Assembly: GCF_964340395.1 (NCBI RefSeq)
Contig: NC_135556.1
Span: forward strand, 26,626,562 to 26,690,561
Source: Glandiceps talaboti
Lineage: Eukaryota; Hemichordata; Enteropneusta; Spengelidae
Reading direction: 5' to 3'
DNA: 64,000 nucleotides
The position numbers and the translations under genes are program-made. The notes under the pieces were generated by a model. It saw only the letters and a list, made by a program, of their open reading frames with translations, was not told the origin of the DNA and did not search any database. The stretch's first letter is position 1; every line of letters starts with the position of its first letter. Shown here piece after piece: positions 10,901-22,026 of this stretch.

Positions 10901-11098
10901 CACGTGAATATGCCCACTTCACTAGCACTTCAGTCTCCATTCCACTCCAGCAGTCGTAAACGTTACAGCAATGGCGACTCACTCACTTACCAGAGTTATT
11001 TCAAATCTATCGCCACATGGGCAGGGATAATAGTATGTCTCTGTTTCCTCATCGTACTCCATGTCTTCAATCTCAATTTCATCGTGATATACGGACAT
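7659..11098 (-). CDS. DPH3: DPH3/KTI11-type CSL zinc-finger protein, partial (2 exons found)
   Basis: Small iron/zinc protein that donates electrons to the Dph1-Dph2 enzyme in the first step of diphthamide synthesis on elongation factor 2. In yeast (Kti11) it also works with Elongator in wobble-uridine tRNA modification. The ATG at 11096-11098 opens exon 1 (36 codons), which joins in phase 0 to exon 2 (25 codons). The protein begins [18 protein letters not shown], the family's usual acidic start, followed by [14 protein letters not shown]. Exon 2 gives [17 protein letters not shown] and VIKVIYD. The four zinc ligands fall at C26, C28, C48 and C51, the spacing known for the human protein. About 61 of an expected 82 or so residues are seen; the C-terminal tail exon was not located. 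Family assignment is very secure; completeness is not. Confidence 0.93.
7884..8008. repeat. (CAGA)n/(GA)n microsatellite
   Basis: Long run of CAGA units with a few interruptions, ending in GAGAGA. It lies in DPH3 intron 1. Confidence 0.95.
8887..8962. repeat. Possible short TIR/foldback element
   Basis: GCCCATACACGAGAGGAATC on the left and GATTCCTCTAGTGTGCGCC on the right are imperfect inverted repeats separated by about 35 bp. There is no clear target-site duplication and no second copy in the window, so a mobile origin is only suggested. Confidence 0.45.
10099..10248. mobile_element. TIR element (MITE-like), 150 bp, in DPH3 intron
   Basis: The ends are about 31-bp inverted repeats (10099-10129 and 10218-10248) with a few mismatches around a perfect core GCTTGAGCTGCAAAA / TTTTGCAGCTCAAGC. 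The interior has no protein-coding content; the open frame across it is incidental. Superfamily is not assignable because no clear target-site duplication was seen. Confidence 0.65.
10294..10440. repeat. Long near-perfect palindrome (foldback element)
   Basis: Two arms of about 55-70 bp face each other around ATTAGTAAT. The core pairs CTAGTCCTGACGACC (from 10308) with GGTCGTCAGGAACTAG (ending 10424), and ACACTAAGTTGTC with GACAACTTAGTGT. A one-base insertion and a few substitutions separate the arms. The outer sequence (ACACCTGTGTT versus AAACACATGT) is also loosely complementary. The DNA or RNA could form a long hairpin. It probably derives from a foldback transposon or MITE. Confidence 0.85.
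10991..11098 (-). CDS. DPH3: DPH3 exon 1
   Basis: 108 bp, 36 codons, from ATG (11098 downwards) to a consensus donor (CTG|GTAAGTGAG on the minus strand). It carries the N-terminal acidic stretch and the first zinc half-site CPC (C26, C28). The start is chosen because the resulting MSV-YHDE-EIED opening is the family's canonical N-terminus. Confidence 0.93.
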
Positions 11099-11260
11099 AT
11101 TGGTCTAAGTCATTGACAAAGTCTCTTGAAATACACACTTTCCTCTTCACCTGTGGCGGAAGCATGGCAGGGAAATCCCGGAAATTGCGTCAGAGGGATT
11201 CTCCCCACCACTATGACCTGACCCGGATGTAGTTGCACTTCCATCTGTATCATCCTAGTT
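11099..11260 (-). promoter_or_regulatory. Presumed DPH3 5' UTR/promoter
   Basis: Sequence directly upstream of the DPH3 start codon on the minus strand, less AT-rich than its surroundings. GGAA cores that could bind ETS factors occur in GCGGAAGC (about 11157) and CCCGGAAAT (about 11177). No TATA box is evident. Position is the main evidence; the motif reading is inference. Confidence 0.3.
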
Positions 11261-11951
11261 CAAAATCATAGACCCCACAGTTGGTGGACGGTCTATATTC
11301 AAAATAATCATGCGAAAAGTTGTGAAAGTTTCCAAAGCAACTTGTAATGTAGGAAAGTTAATTCAGTCGCAACATTGTTATAACCCGAATGATTGTGCGA
11401 TTATAGAATTCGATGTTTTCGTAAAGCCCTGGGATAAGCCTTATCGTATAGCACTGGCAGTAACAGTTTCAAATTACGACGACTGCCATGGTTTCACATG
11501 ATTCCAATGATTATTTCAAAATTTGGGAAAAAATAATTTAAACATTCATGTAATTGCAATGATGTAGTCCTGGTTGATTCAACATAAACTTATTTTTTCA
11601 GAGAAACTTCTGAACTACCTACCAAACCTTTGATTTGTTAAACTTTATCCTATGACCCTTTCTCGGCGTAAAAATACAGAAGTTAATCAGTAATTAATAT
11701 TGGTGCGTTCATCATGTTTCTGACCTACACAAAATTATTATAAATTAGACTCCTTTGCCAGGGTCAAAACACCCGCTTTAAACAGTTGCTATGAGCAAAG
11801 TTGTGGTTGCTAAGGTTCTGGTTTTGGAATACATGCACCCGTCAATATACTGTAAGCTTACTATACATTTTCCATCTAGAAACCTCCGAGTCTTGGATTA
11901 TCTTCACCAAATAAATATGTCTGTTGTTGTTGTTGTTGTTGTTGTTGTTGC

Positions 11952-12029
<78 letters not shown>

Positions 12030-13309
12030 CGTCGTCGTCGTCTTCGTAGTCGTCGTCGTCATCATCATCATCATCATCAGAATCCCGTGAAAATACAGTG
12101 TGCCATTATATTCAATAACAATGAACCCAAGAGATTCCTATTCACTACTTTTTTTGGTTCAATATTGTGTATGTGAATTCCTTACACTGAACTTGATCTA
12201 CGAAAACCAGAAAACAATCCATCAAACATTGTCCGAGAATTGATTGAATTCGATGGAGCTGAAAGTTTACCTGAAAGGATTGTAAATGTCAATGTATTGT
12301 CCATTGATAGACAACACGATAACAACTGTTTGGTATGTGGTCAAGGGCTTTATCGTAGGCCTCACTGTCAATTTTATATTCCAAATCTATCAAAGAAGGG
12401 TTTGACTTTGCAGTGTCTTTTACTCTCTATCTGAGGATCCAAGGATGATCTCTCTCCAAAACTCTCTAAACATGATAGATCGTGATAAATATTCATTGCA
12501 GTCACTTTGATTGATAGTTTCCTGGTGTTGCTCAAGGACAAGACAAGACAAGATAACAGTGATAACCATGTGATAAAGATGTCGACCTTCGTCTTTATGA
12601 AGTGTCTTATTGTGTGTACAGGGTTTACTACCAGTCAAACTATTTTCTTCAATTCAGCTTGGATAATTTGCTATATACTGTATTGTGGGTGGGGTCTACT
12701 GGATGTTTGGCACGGAGTTATGCCTGGTTAACTCTGTGATACACACCGTAAACTAGCAATGAACAGACCAACCGTGGCAGGATTGACCCTGAAATCAAGA
12801 AAACAAACCCCAAATAAATATGAAACAGAGATTCAGGTATCAAGAAAAAAATTACTAAACATAAACACACACGCCTGTTTGTAAATACACGTGACTATTT
12901 ACGAGTTGCCGAAACATTTATAATTTTAACTTTTAACATTTTATTTAAATAAACAATATGTGATTTTACTATTATGTTCATAAATTCTTCAACATTCACC
13001 ATTTGCCGGTGATGAAAGGTGATTTTAATTCCTGCAATCTCTTGTTACAGAAATTTGGTTTCTTGACCAGTTGGTATGACTAATATCAATGATCGATTCA
13101 GAAATTATATACAAAATTTTGATTGTAAATGTAAAACAAAACAAAATAGCGTATTTGTGAGTTCCACGGCCGCACGTAGTTTTCGAATATAAAATGGTGC
13201 ATTTTTTGACGAGTTGCTATTAGACCTACCAACCCCGACGGGTGGAATGGTTGAACCCTAAATGTGGATGTCCTCGGAACGAGGAAGAAAAGTCGGTTTC
13301 ATATAACAG
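11261..13309. other. Intergenic DNA between DPH3 and candidate INF2 5' region
   Basis: No gene recognised. It holds a small inverted repeat (ATAGACC...GGTCTAT, about 11269-11297) and a GTT/GCT/GTC/ATC trinucleotide tract. A 99-codon open frame through the tract gives runs of V and A and is not a gene. Confidence 0.5.
11922..12079. repeat. Compound trinucleotide repeat (GTT, GCT, GTC, ATC)
   Basis: Uninterrupted triplet blocks: GTT, GCT with single GTT, again GTT, then GTC and ATC. The successive blocks differ by single-base changes within the same phase, as expected of point mutations spread by slippage. Confidence 0.95.
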
Positions 13310-13450
13310 ACGACATTCTCCATCCATTGTGGATGGAGAAGTGATACATCGATAAACTTGTCAAGGACTTGCACTCCGTATTTGATGTATCTACTCAAGC
13401 GATTACCTCCAGATCAGCCAGGGATACACAATATTTTGACCACGGGGAAT
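13310..13450 (+). CDS. Candidate upstream INF2 exon (tentative)
   Basis: An open stretch of 47 codons is bounded by an AG acceptor (CATATAACAG) and a full consensus donor (AAT|GTAAGT). It ends in phase 0, the phase that INF2 exon at 37617 needs. Its frame contains TPYLMYLLKRLPP, which loosely resembles the DPELCIRLLQ-P segment that precedes NYSGL in vertebrate INF2. An internal ATG lies at 13385. A second frame is also open here, and the similarity is weak, so this may be a 5' UTR exon or chance. Confidence 0.2.
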
Positions 13451-14931
13451 GTAAGTTCAAGCTATAGCCAAATATTTAACTTAGAAGTGTTACCGATGCC
13501 ATGACTACGTTACTGTATTCAACTAGACCACGTGCACGACTGAGAAGTTTTCCCTGTCCATGACGATATTTGCCTTTGGCATTATCGTGTGTCTTGTAAG
13601 CTGTTGTTCGTTACAATATATGGTGCATGATATGCGGTGACAATCTTAGGGAGATGTTATTAATCACATTATAATTCATATTAAATGCCAAACAGTTTTA
13701 TCAATTGGTGCGAAATCGGCACGCAATAATTTGTGATGTTTAATTTCCAATTGCTAAACTCTGGTTTTAGATGTGCCGTGTCCCCAAAGTTAATTTTAAA
13801 AATGAATTTGTGCAATTTTTCCTTTAAATTCATGATAGAGTTACTTGAGTTCTATAAGGTTATGTGCACTGCGAAATCCGCCCTGTGTGAAATATCAAAC
13901 TTTCTACAAATTGTCTCAGATAACTTCATTATCTTAAAGTAAATAGTTATCTAAGAATTTGTATTGTTGGCTCATTTTCGTGATAATATTTCCATACTTG
14001 CAGATCTATCCAAATATTGACAAAGCCGTGACGTTTTTATTAAAAACAGCCAAAATTTCGTTGACAGAGCCTACACAAGTTGATAAAAAGTGTTTGAGTC
14101 CAAGTGAGCCTCTGTCATAGTGAAATATGCACACAGCGGGTTTTATTGATTCTATCGTGGGTAAACATTAATTCACACGTTTTAGTATACAGAAGGGGTC
14201 GGCATAATTCTTGGTCCATGCTGTTGTAAAGCACATGTCGAGACATTTTGATCCTCTGACGAAATATTATAAATATCTGTATACACTACGTCAATATGTC
14301 CAGTGTTTGTACAGCGAAACGTGATGCAAGCAAGCCTGGCAGAGACGAGGTATTTTCAATTTTTACTGTTTTTTTTCACAATTTCGCAGCTCTCCAAACA
14401 TCGTTTTGTCGTTAGGTTGGTGAGTTCTTATCTGTCAATCGGATATTTCGGTTAAAACGGTGGATGAGAATGTGTGTAGCTTTGTGGAGGTCAGGTGAAT
14501 TTTGACGGACAGATATTGCACGTGATCAGATTTCACTGGAATTTTCATGTCTTTATCAGATATGTAAAAATATCGTCTGCTTTACTTTTCAATAATTGTA
14601 AACAGTGTGATGCATAAAAAATATAAGTTATCACTTTGTTATCAGCGTTATCCGCATAAATGTTAAACCAGGTCGTGTCCAAGCCGCGCGACACCAATAA
14701 ATCATTGATAGAAGTGTATTGGGGTGCTTTGGCATGATCCATCAAATATAGAAGCAAGGGTAGGAGTGTATGATGCACACATGTAGGTTATTATGGCTAT
14801 GTAACTGATACAGACGAGCTTCTATGCATTTCAAATTTTCCTAACTAATTCAAGATGAATATCCTATGCTGAAAAGGAGTATTTCCCCGGTATTCCCCTC
14901 CTCTACGTAAAGATTTACACTAAACCAAAAC
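13451..14931. other. Non-coding DNA, possible 5' region of INF2
   Basis: No secure exon. A short frame at 14296-14349 starts MSSVCTAKRDASKPG and ends in phase 0 at GAG|GTATTT, but the donor is weak and there is no clear similarity to the INF2 N-terminus. Confidence 0.3.
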
Positions 14932-15037
14932 ATGGACCCCCTGTCTGATAACGAAACGATGCGTGCGAGCCAAGCCTTACTGCATGCCGATACAATCAAA
15001 GTCCCCACATCGATACTCTCGTACAATAAAATCTTTG
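14932..15037 (+). CDS. Candidate first coding exon of unknown product (tentative)
   Basis: An ATG in very good start context (AAAACATGG) opens 35 codons that run to a consensus donor (TTTG|GTGAGT), ending in phase 1. The peptide begins MDPLSDNETMRASQALL and contains IKVPTSILSY. It does not join directly to the INF2 exon at 37617, which needs phase 0, so at least one further exon would be required. Not recognised as any family; it could be chance. Confidence 0.2.
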
Positions 15038-16620
15038 GTGAGTACCGTCCCCGGGGTCACAGAGATTAAAGGGCAAGCTAGTATTTGCAATAGAAAATAG
15101 AAACTCATGGTGGACAGAACTATTTATAACACATGCTAAGAGTTTAAAGGTATGGACAAATAGTCGAAGAGTAACATAAATATTTTTACTTCAGCCATTT
15201 TCTAATCTAGCATATGTTGGTAATAAATACCTGGTAAATATTATATTTGCATAAAAATACGTTTGATTGTTTGTTTGCCCTCTTCAGTGTTTCCTAGTGA
15301 TCTTTCTCCAATGTCCACTATTTTGTCAAGGATAAGTTTTTATGACAGTAATATATTGATCTTTATGGTTTGATATATGTAATGGTATATATTTGTCGTA
15401 CCTGCCAAAAGCTAGGAGATCTTTTTGAAAAAATTCAAAAATCACTCATGTCCAAATGATTGTTTTTCTCCCATATAGTACTGTAAGCATCGTTATGACT
15501 GTGTTCAGTTTCTCTGTATGTTACTAGAACACTGTAATTAGATTCATTATGGTTTCATATCCTGTGTATTTAGAGAAATCGATTGAACATTTACTTTCAA
15601 TTAAGCACGACTTGGTTGGAAATGTGGTTTTGTTCATGGTGAAGTTAAGTATTTTTAAAAGAATATTTTAGCCAGCACCTTTAAAGACAAAAAATAAAAG
15701 ATTGCTGGCAAAATTATATAAATATAAATGAATACTTGCATTTGCATTGCATTATGTTCAAAAACACAGACTTGGAGGACCCCTTCATACCTTTGCAACA
15801 CCCATCTCGCGTTTTGCTATCGATTTGACTTGTTATAGTGATGGAATGTCCTCTCTACAATCCAATTCAAAGTACAAAACACAATACATGTGATTTACAT
15901 TTTATTTGCCTGCATACCAACAGAGATCGAACGATGTCTCCGGGTTCATATTTTGGCATAAAAAAACCCCCAAAATACTAAATATCTCACAAGTCAAAGA
16001 AGAGTCTATTGCGTTATGGGTTTCTATCCGTGTCAGCGTCTAAAGAATAAGCTTAGAAAACCGAAAATACGTTGAAATATTTCTTAATTTATTTCACCCT
16101 GTCCTTTGTCGAGATTCTTGTATTAATATCATATGTGATAAATAAGCCCCCAATCCTATAACCACAGTCCGTTAATCCAGCATTTGGTATTGTATACATT
16201 ATTACAAGGAGCTAAAAAATTTATAATCACACAGTTGTTAAACAAGTTCGAGATGAAGATTCTCTCAAATAATTTCATCTACCTGAAGTCCTATGAAATG
16301 AATATTGCAGACTCTCTCCTCTCTCTGGTATAACATGTTAAATCAGACATTACATGAACACCTTAGCAAGAAGTTTAAGGATGAGTTGCATCTATCCAAT
16401 GTCTTTATTATATAAAATTGTGTAGAAAACATAAGACAACGACTTAAGCTTACTTTACTCTCCTGACTTTTTTAGTCATTATTTGAACCAAATGTTTTAT
16501 TTCAAAATATAAACACAACTGTGTTCTTTTGTGTGATGAAATAATATCCTGAGTGAGAGATAACAAAACAGCTGGGTGAGAGTATATTGTTGGTTATCTG
16601 ATCGAAAAAAATAATACTCT
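15038..16620. other. Non-coding DNA, no gene seen
   Basis: AT-rich sequence with no recognisable exon, RNA gene or tandem array. Confidence 0.45.
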
Positions 16621-16856
16621 AGTTACAGCCAGTTACAGCTAGTTACAACTAGTTACAACTAGTTACAGCCAGTTACAGCTAGTTACAGCTAGTTACAACT
16701 AGTTACAGCCAGTTACAGCTAGTTACAACTAGTTACAACTAGTTACAGCCAGTTACAGCTAGTTACAACTAGTTACAGCCAGTTACAGCCAGTTACAGCT
16801 AGTTACAACTAGTTACAGCCAGTTACAGCCAGTTACAACTAGTTACAACTAGTTAC
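16621..16856. repeat. 10-bp satellite, about 24 units of three types
   Basis: Exact decamers starting at 16621: A = AGTTACAGCC, B = AGTTACAGCT, C = AGTTACAACT. Their order is ABCCAB BCABCC ABCAAB CAACC plus a degenerate last unit. The recurring ABC/ABCC groups show amplification of multi-unit blocks as well as single units. The period is close to one helical turn of DNA. Confidence 0.97.
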
Positions 16857-19800
16857 ACTTCTTGTTAAACGTTCTATTATCAGTGCCTTTCTTACCAACT
16901 ATGAAATGTTTCCTTGTTACGTCGGCATACCATTGAAACTTAACGAGAAATCGATATCCGGAACAAAGACATAGAATATAGCATTTAGTGACGCTTAAAA
17001 TAAACTTCCTAATTTGTGTCACTGTATGTTATAAAAATATAGATATAAAAGAAACAGATCCCGTTTTGTAGGCAGATCATTTCATGCCAATATATCAGGA
17101 ATGTGGACTGACTAGAATTGTATGTGTACTGGGTACGGTTACATTGTTAACCTATAAATACTAAGATTATCGTGGACGGTTTCACTCTGGAAGTTACTTT
17201 AACCTTGGAGAACATCAAAGTGTACAGACTATATTTAATGAAAGCGCTAATTGCTTGAACATATCTTTTTAAAGAAAGAAAAATCAGAAGAGAAAGCTCA
17301 TAGGTTAAGTTCCCATTACACAATTCTTTTGTAATATTCCGGTACAAATATCAAAAACTACATTTCCTGGGATAGTTAAAAAATATTCGATTCTTAGTAT
17401 TTCCCATAATATTTGTGATATTTCATATGTCGTGATATTTCTCGAGGTAACAAGAGTACTAATCAAAGACTTTGAAAGTGTTTTTGTTTAAAATAAAATC
17501 AACAATATAAATGACATATGTAAACTGTTTTGAGACTTGGTTATCTGTGGCTTGACAATATCGTTCTCTGCCAGTGCCCAACCAGACTAACAGTTTTCCT
17601 AATTTCCTTGGTCGAGTCCAATAGACCCGCCATCAAAATTGGTCTAGGCATAGTGGAGGGGCTATGGTCGTTATTGATTATATCTCTGATCACTGAGATT
17701 ATATGTGAAGGCAACTTGGCACTTGCAGAAGCTGTGTGATTATATCCTAAACCACTTTCTATAGTCAATGATAGAGGTGTTTCAGGTGTACAATATATTC
17801 ACAAGACACGCCCAGGGAATTAAATGGTCGGCCCTTATGATATGCAAATTAGAAGTAGTGATTGACAGTTCTCGTTATCAGGCAACTGTGTCTATATATT
17901 TTCTGGGTCTTCGTTACGTCACCTGTAAACGAAAAGTTGATAGCGTCACAAGTTCACATCCAGATTTTCATGCATCTATATCTATACCAGCGTCCATACT
18001 GGGTATTAGCGAAGCGCTATACTCGACAATACGCTAACAGTGGCCCTGAGTTCCGTGCACCAAGTTCCATGACTTTTATACCTTGTTGACTGTTTCACCG
18101 TTCTGACGTGATAATCATATCTTTCCACCTCTGCTCCTTTTGCTAGGAACCACCCTTTCCGAGCTCTGCTGAAACTCTTTATCGGAATATAGCCGTTCAC
18201 CCACTTTGCCTTGTTTGGGTAAGTCGCGTTTATTTGTATTTTTCATTTATTAAAACCCCGTCTTGTAGTCATTGGAACGTGTGTATACTTTACCTGTACC
18301 GGTGGACCACACGCGTACGGTAACCGTCTCTACTACCCGTTGAACATACCACACTGTGCGTGTGTACATACCGTCCCTGTAATGCCTATAGGATTTGGCA
18401 TATTACCTTTTATGAACTCCGACATATCGTTTGATTAGGTCAATTTATTAGCCCCTTCAGAGGAATCAAGACCTTATATCCAATGTTAAGACTAGAAAAC
18501 AACAAAATAGCTCAAATTCCCCGAGTCTACGATACTCTACTATGTTAACATTGTTTTTCCCATAGCATCACGAAGTACGTTTATGTCAACCATATGGTGC
18601 ATCACATTCAAAATCCAACTATCAAGTTTGTTTGATTTACCTGGGAAAGTATTTATGACAAAATTCCCAGATAGTAAATTTACAATTTTTATAAAGTTGA
18701 AAGTAGCCCGATCGCACTTGTCCAATGTATGGATTACTGACACCGTTGACTTTGAACCTGTCTGTAAGTCTTAGATTTAAAAAAAAAACATACACGTCTT
18801 AATTTCACAAATAACAATGTTTTTGAACCAAAACTAATAGAGTTTGATCATGAAGTAGGAACTTAGTAAGATAATTTCAACTTGAAGTAGTGTTTACCTT
18901 GACAACGATCGACTAACTACAAACACATCAAAACGAATTTTCCTCAGGTGGTTTGGCAAGCCTATCGATACTTTATTGTGAGACAAGGATGTTGTACATT
19001 TAAGGTAATGATATATATTAGATATGTTAGACGTGTATGGACCACTGTAATCATGTCCTTTTGATATGTGTCCTACATACATGAACACAGTGACAGTCAT
19101 AGTATATGAGGAGGCCACGTGTTGAAACTACACAGCGAAACAAACATAACGTTGATTAAACAGAAACAATAACAAGACAACGGTGTCATTAGCAATAGCA
19201 ATGAGGCGGAATAATGAACTTTAGTCCACCAGTAATTGGCACACTTCACTCGTTCTGGCTAGACACACCAACAATATAAGACTTCGGTGTCGCCTTGATC
19301 ACACCATCTACCTCAAATATGTAACTAATTGCATTATTGTTCTCTTTATTAAACTTTACACCGATCACGTCACAAATGATCAAATATCATATAAAGTGAC
19401 AGACATTTGGACACTTCATCGAATGTTAATAGGCCTGTAGGACTTGAGTAGCGTAGCCTACTGTCAAGTCGTGTGGGGACTACCTTCTATTGAGAAAACT
19501 AGAGTCAACCCCACCACCCTCACCCCCACACCCCGCACGAATGTAGGCCGGCTATGAGTAGATGTGCAATAACGGTAAAACATATATGAGACCGAATTCA
19601 CTGAGTCCCTGAAGTAGACAAACCACAGCGACACGTAATAACGTTCACATTTCGTCTGACACAAGTGTCACAGTACTGTTAAAACCTCTGTAAATATCGC
19701 GAAGTATGTTAAGCAATCAAACCCGACGACAATCGTGTACAAACCCACGTTTCTAATGATTCATATCTGTAATGTGCTTATCTCAAATTGTTTAAAAATA

Positions 19801-21705
19801 TGAATTATTATCGCTGTGTACTCAAAACGCGTCCATTTGTATATTGGGTAGGTTCTGAGCTCTTAAATTCTGCTCGAAATTCTCAAATTCAAGATATTTT
19901 GGAAGTTCGTTTCATCAAGTTCAGCTATTAATTAAAAGCTAACGAGTAAGATTTGATTAAAATGTGCTAACTGAGATGAAAACTTATGCACAGTCATTTT
20001 GAAGGTCATTTTAACGAAGAAGAAAGAAAGAAATAATATTTATCATATATAAACAAATAATTGTCTGAACTTTAGACACACTAATAGAAGAAGACTACAT
20101 ATAGGTGATCGCACAAGTCCCCTCACCACGAGATAGAGATATTATCGACATTTTATTGTATTCTGATAGAAACATTCTGATACATATCTCAGGAAACAAG
20201 TGTCTGTGAAGAAGACACTATTTTGAATAGTATGGAGTTCTTATAAAGCCATTCTTATATGACACTTGTGGATAATTGTTATATTTACCCATCGGTCTCC
20301 TTGGTTTCTTTCCACAGTCTTATTAAATTGCAGTTTTCCAATTTCAAGTCTATAATATTTATTTTCTACAGAAAAGGTTTAACAAGTTGACAACTAAAAT
20401 AAATCTGAAAATCTGTAGACATGTTTCACTTTAAAGTCGACGAATCAAATATTAACAGTGTCGCTATCACCACCAATACTGTCACAAAACAATGAGATAA
20501 CAAGAGCAATCATTAATATAAACATGATGTTTAATTTCGCTAAATCTTTGCTCTTTTCACCGACAACCTGTATTACGGATTTGCATTTCGACAGACAGTT
20601 CGTTTATGGGAATTGTGACAGGGCTTAAATTTATGGTGCATTGACAAAGGAGGAATTTTATCAAACCGGGTGCAACATGACTTGACCGTTACTAAGATTC
20701 GCATTAGACTATGTGAACACGAGGTCTCAAGAAACAAACACCCCTAAAATTGGAGATATCCTTAAAACACCTTCCTATTAGATTTTCTTAGTAGATAAAG
20801 CAAATATGTATTTTGTTCTAGTTTGATATGAGCTAAGATGTCACTGGTTTCCTTTTTTTCGACCTAGTTAGTTTACTAAAGGGTTGTTACTTAGTGTATG
20901 TGTAAATATACGATGACAGCATTTGTGATCCCTCAGCATAGGTGATAATTTATGATGTTCTAAATACTCAGCAAATACCAGATTTAACCTAACTAAAGTT
21001 TTGTATGCCTATCTAAATATACATATATAAATAATGGCGGAGACAGTAAAGAAACATGTATAAATGTGTGACATGTAGCTAAGTACTAGTAGGTAGATTC
21101 AAATAATATCACTTGACCTACTTTGCATTGAACTTTAACTTACGGGCACAAACAGAACTAGGGTAAAACAAATCGAAACAAACAAACAAAGAACTATTGA
21201 ATTTGGTGATATCACTGTGTTGACGATTTGAAGGACTCTTGTTATACATTTTTTATATCACCGTATGTATTCTATTCAAATTTTCTACTTTGACTCATAT
21301 TTGATTTTTTTTAAATTTCATTTACGTTTATAATGGTTATATAACTGTAACACCTGCACAATGGTACAAAGTAACCTTTTTAGTTTTTAGGAATGTATAT
21401 AGTATAGGAACAGGCTAGTCGGACTTTTGGCCAAATGATAAGCAAGGCGTTGAGGAAACAGTAAGTATGACCATACTACTAAAATTATACTCGGTTGGAA
21501 AAAATGCTTTGGCTCATGAGAATAGTCGATGTCCGACATTAACGTGTTCAGTATATAAGCTCAATTACTCTTTTAATATGTACAAGATATAAGTCACACG
21601 ATCCACACCTTACCCTTCACTATCTCCATGCAAATGTAGATGGTGGTTTGCTGAGTCACCAGTAAGATTATGAAATGTAATACATGAAGACACAGACATC
21701 AATAA

Positions 21706-21706
<1 letters not shown>
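16857..21706. other. Long gene-free region
   Basis: No recognisable protein family, tRNA or rRNA. Short open frames (for example 17530-18200 on both strands) overlap each other and lack conserved motifs. If INF2 starts at 13-15 kb, this is part of its first intron. Confidence 0.4.
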
Positions 21707-21751
<45 letters not shown>

Positions 21752-21807
21752 ACACACACATACACATATACATACATACACACACACACATACATACATA
21801 CATACAT

Positions 21808-21838
<31 letters not shown>

Positions 21839-21954
21839 TACATACATACACACACACACATACATACATACATACATACATACATACATACATACATACA
21901 TACATACATACATACATACATACATACATACATACATACATACGCAGGCAGACT

Positions 21955-22026
<72 letters not shown>
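21707..22026. repeat. Compound (CA)n-(CATA)n-(GACA)n microsatellite, 320 bp
   Basis: A CA block (from 21707) is followed by alternating CATA and CA blocks to about 21943, then a (GACA)n block from 21957 to 22026. Every reading frame is open through it on the minus strand, giving VCMY/VCLS repeat peptides of up to 204 codons that are not genes. Confidence 0.97.

Larger units (their letters stand above)
7734..10990 (-). other. DPH3 intron 1
   Basis: A 3,257-bp intron between the two zinc half-site exons. It contains a CAGA microsatellite (7884-8008), a weak TIR candidate (about 8887-8962), a TIR element (10099-10248) and a long palindrome (10294-10440). No other exon or RNA gene was recognised. 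Confidence 0.85.

Noticed and set aside
11791-12090. 99-codon frame with poly-Val and poly-Ala
   Set aside because: Generated by the GTT/GCT trinucleotide repeat; no splice or family support.
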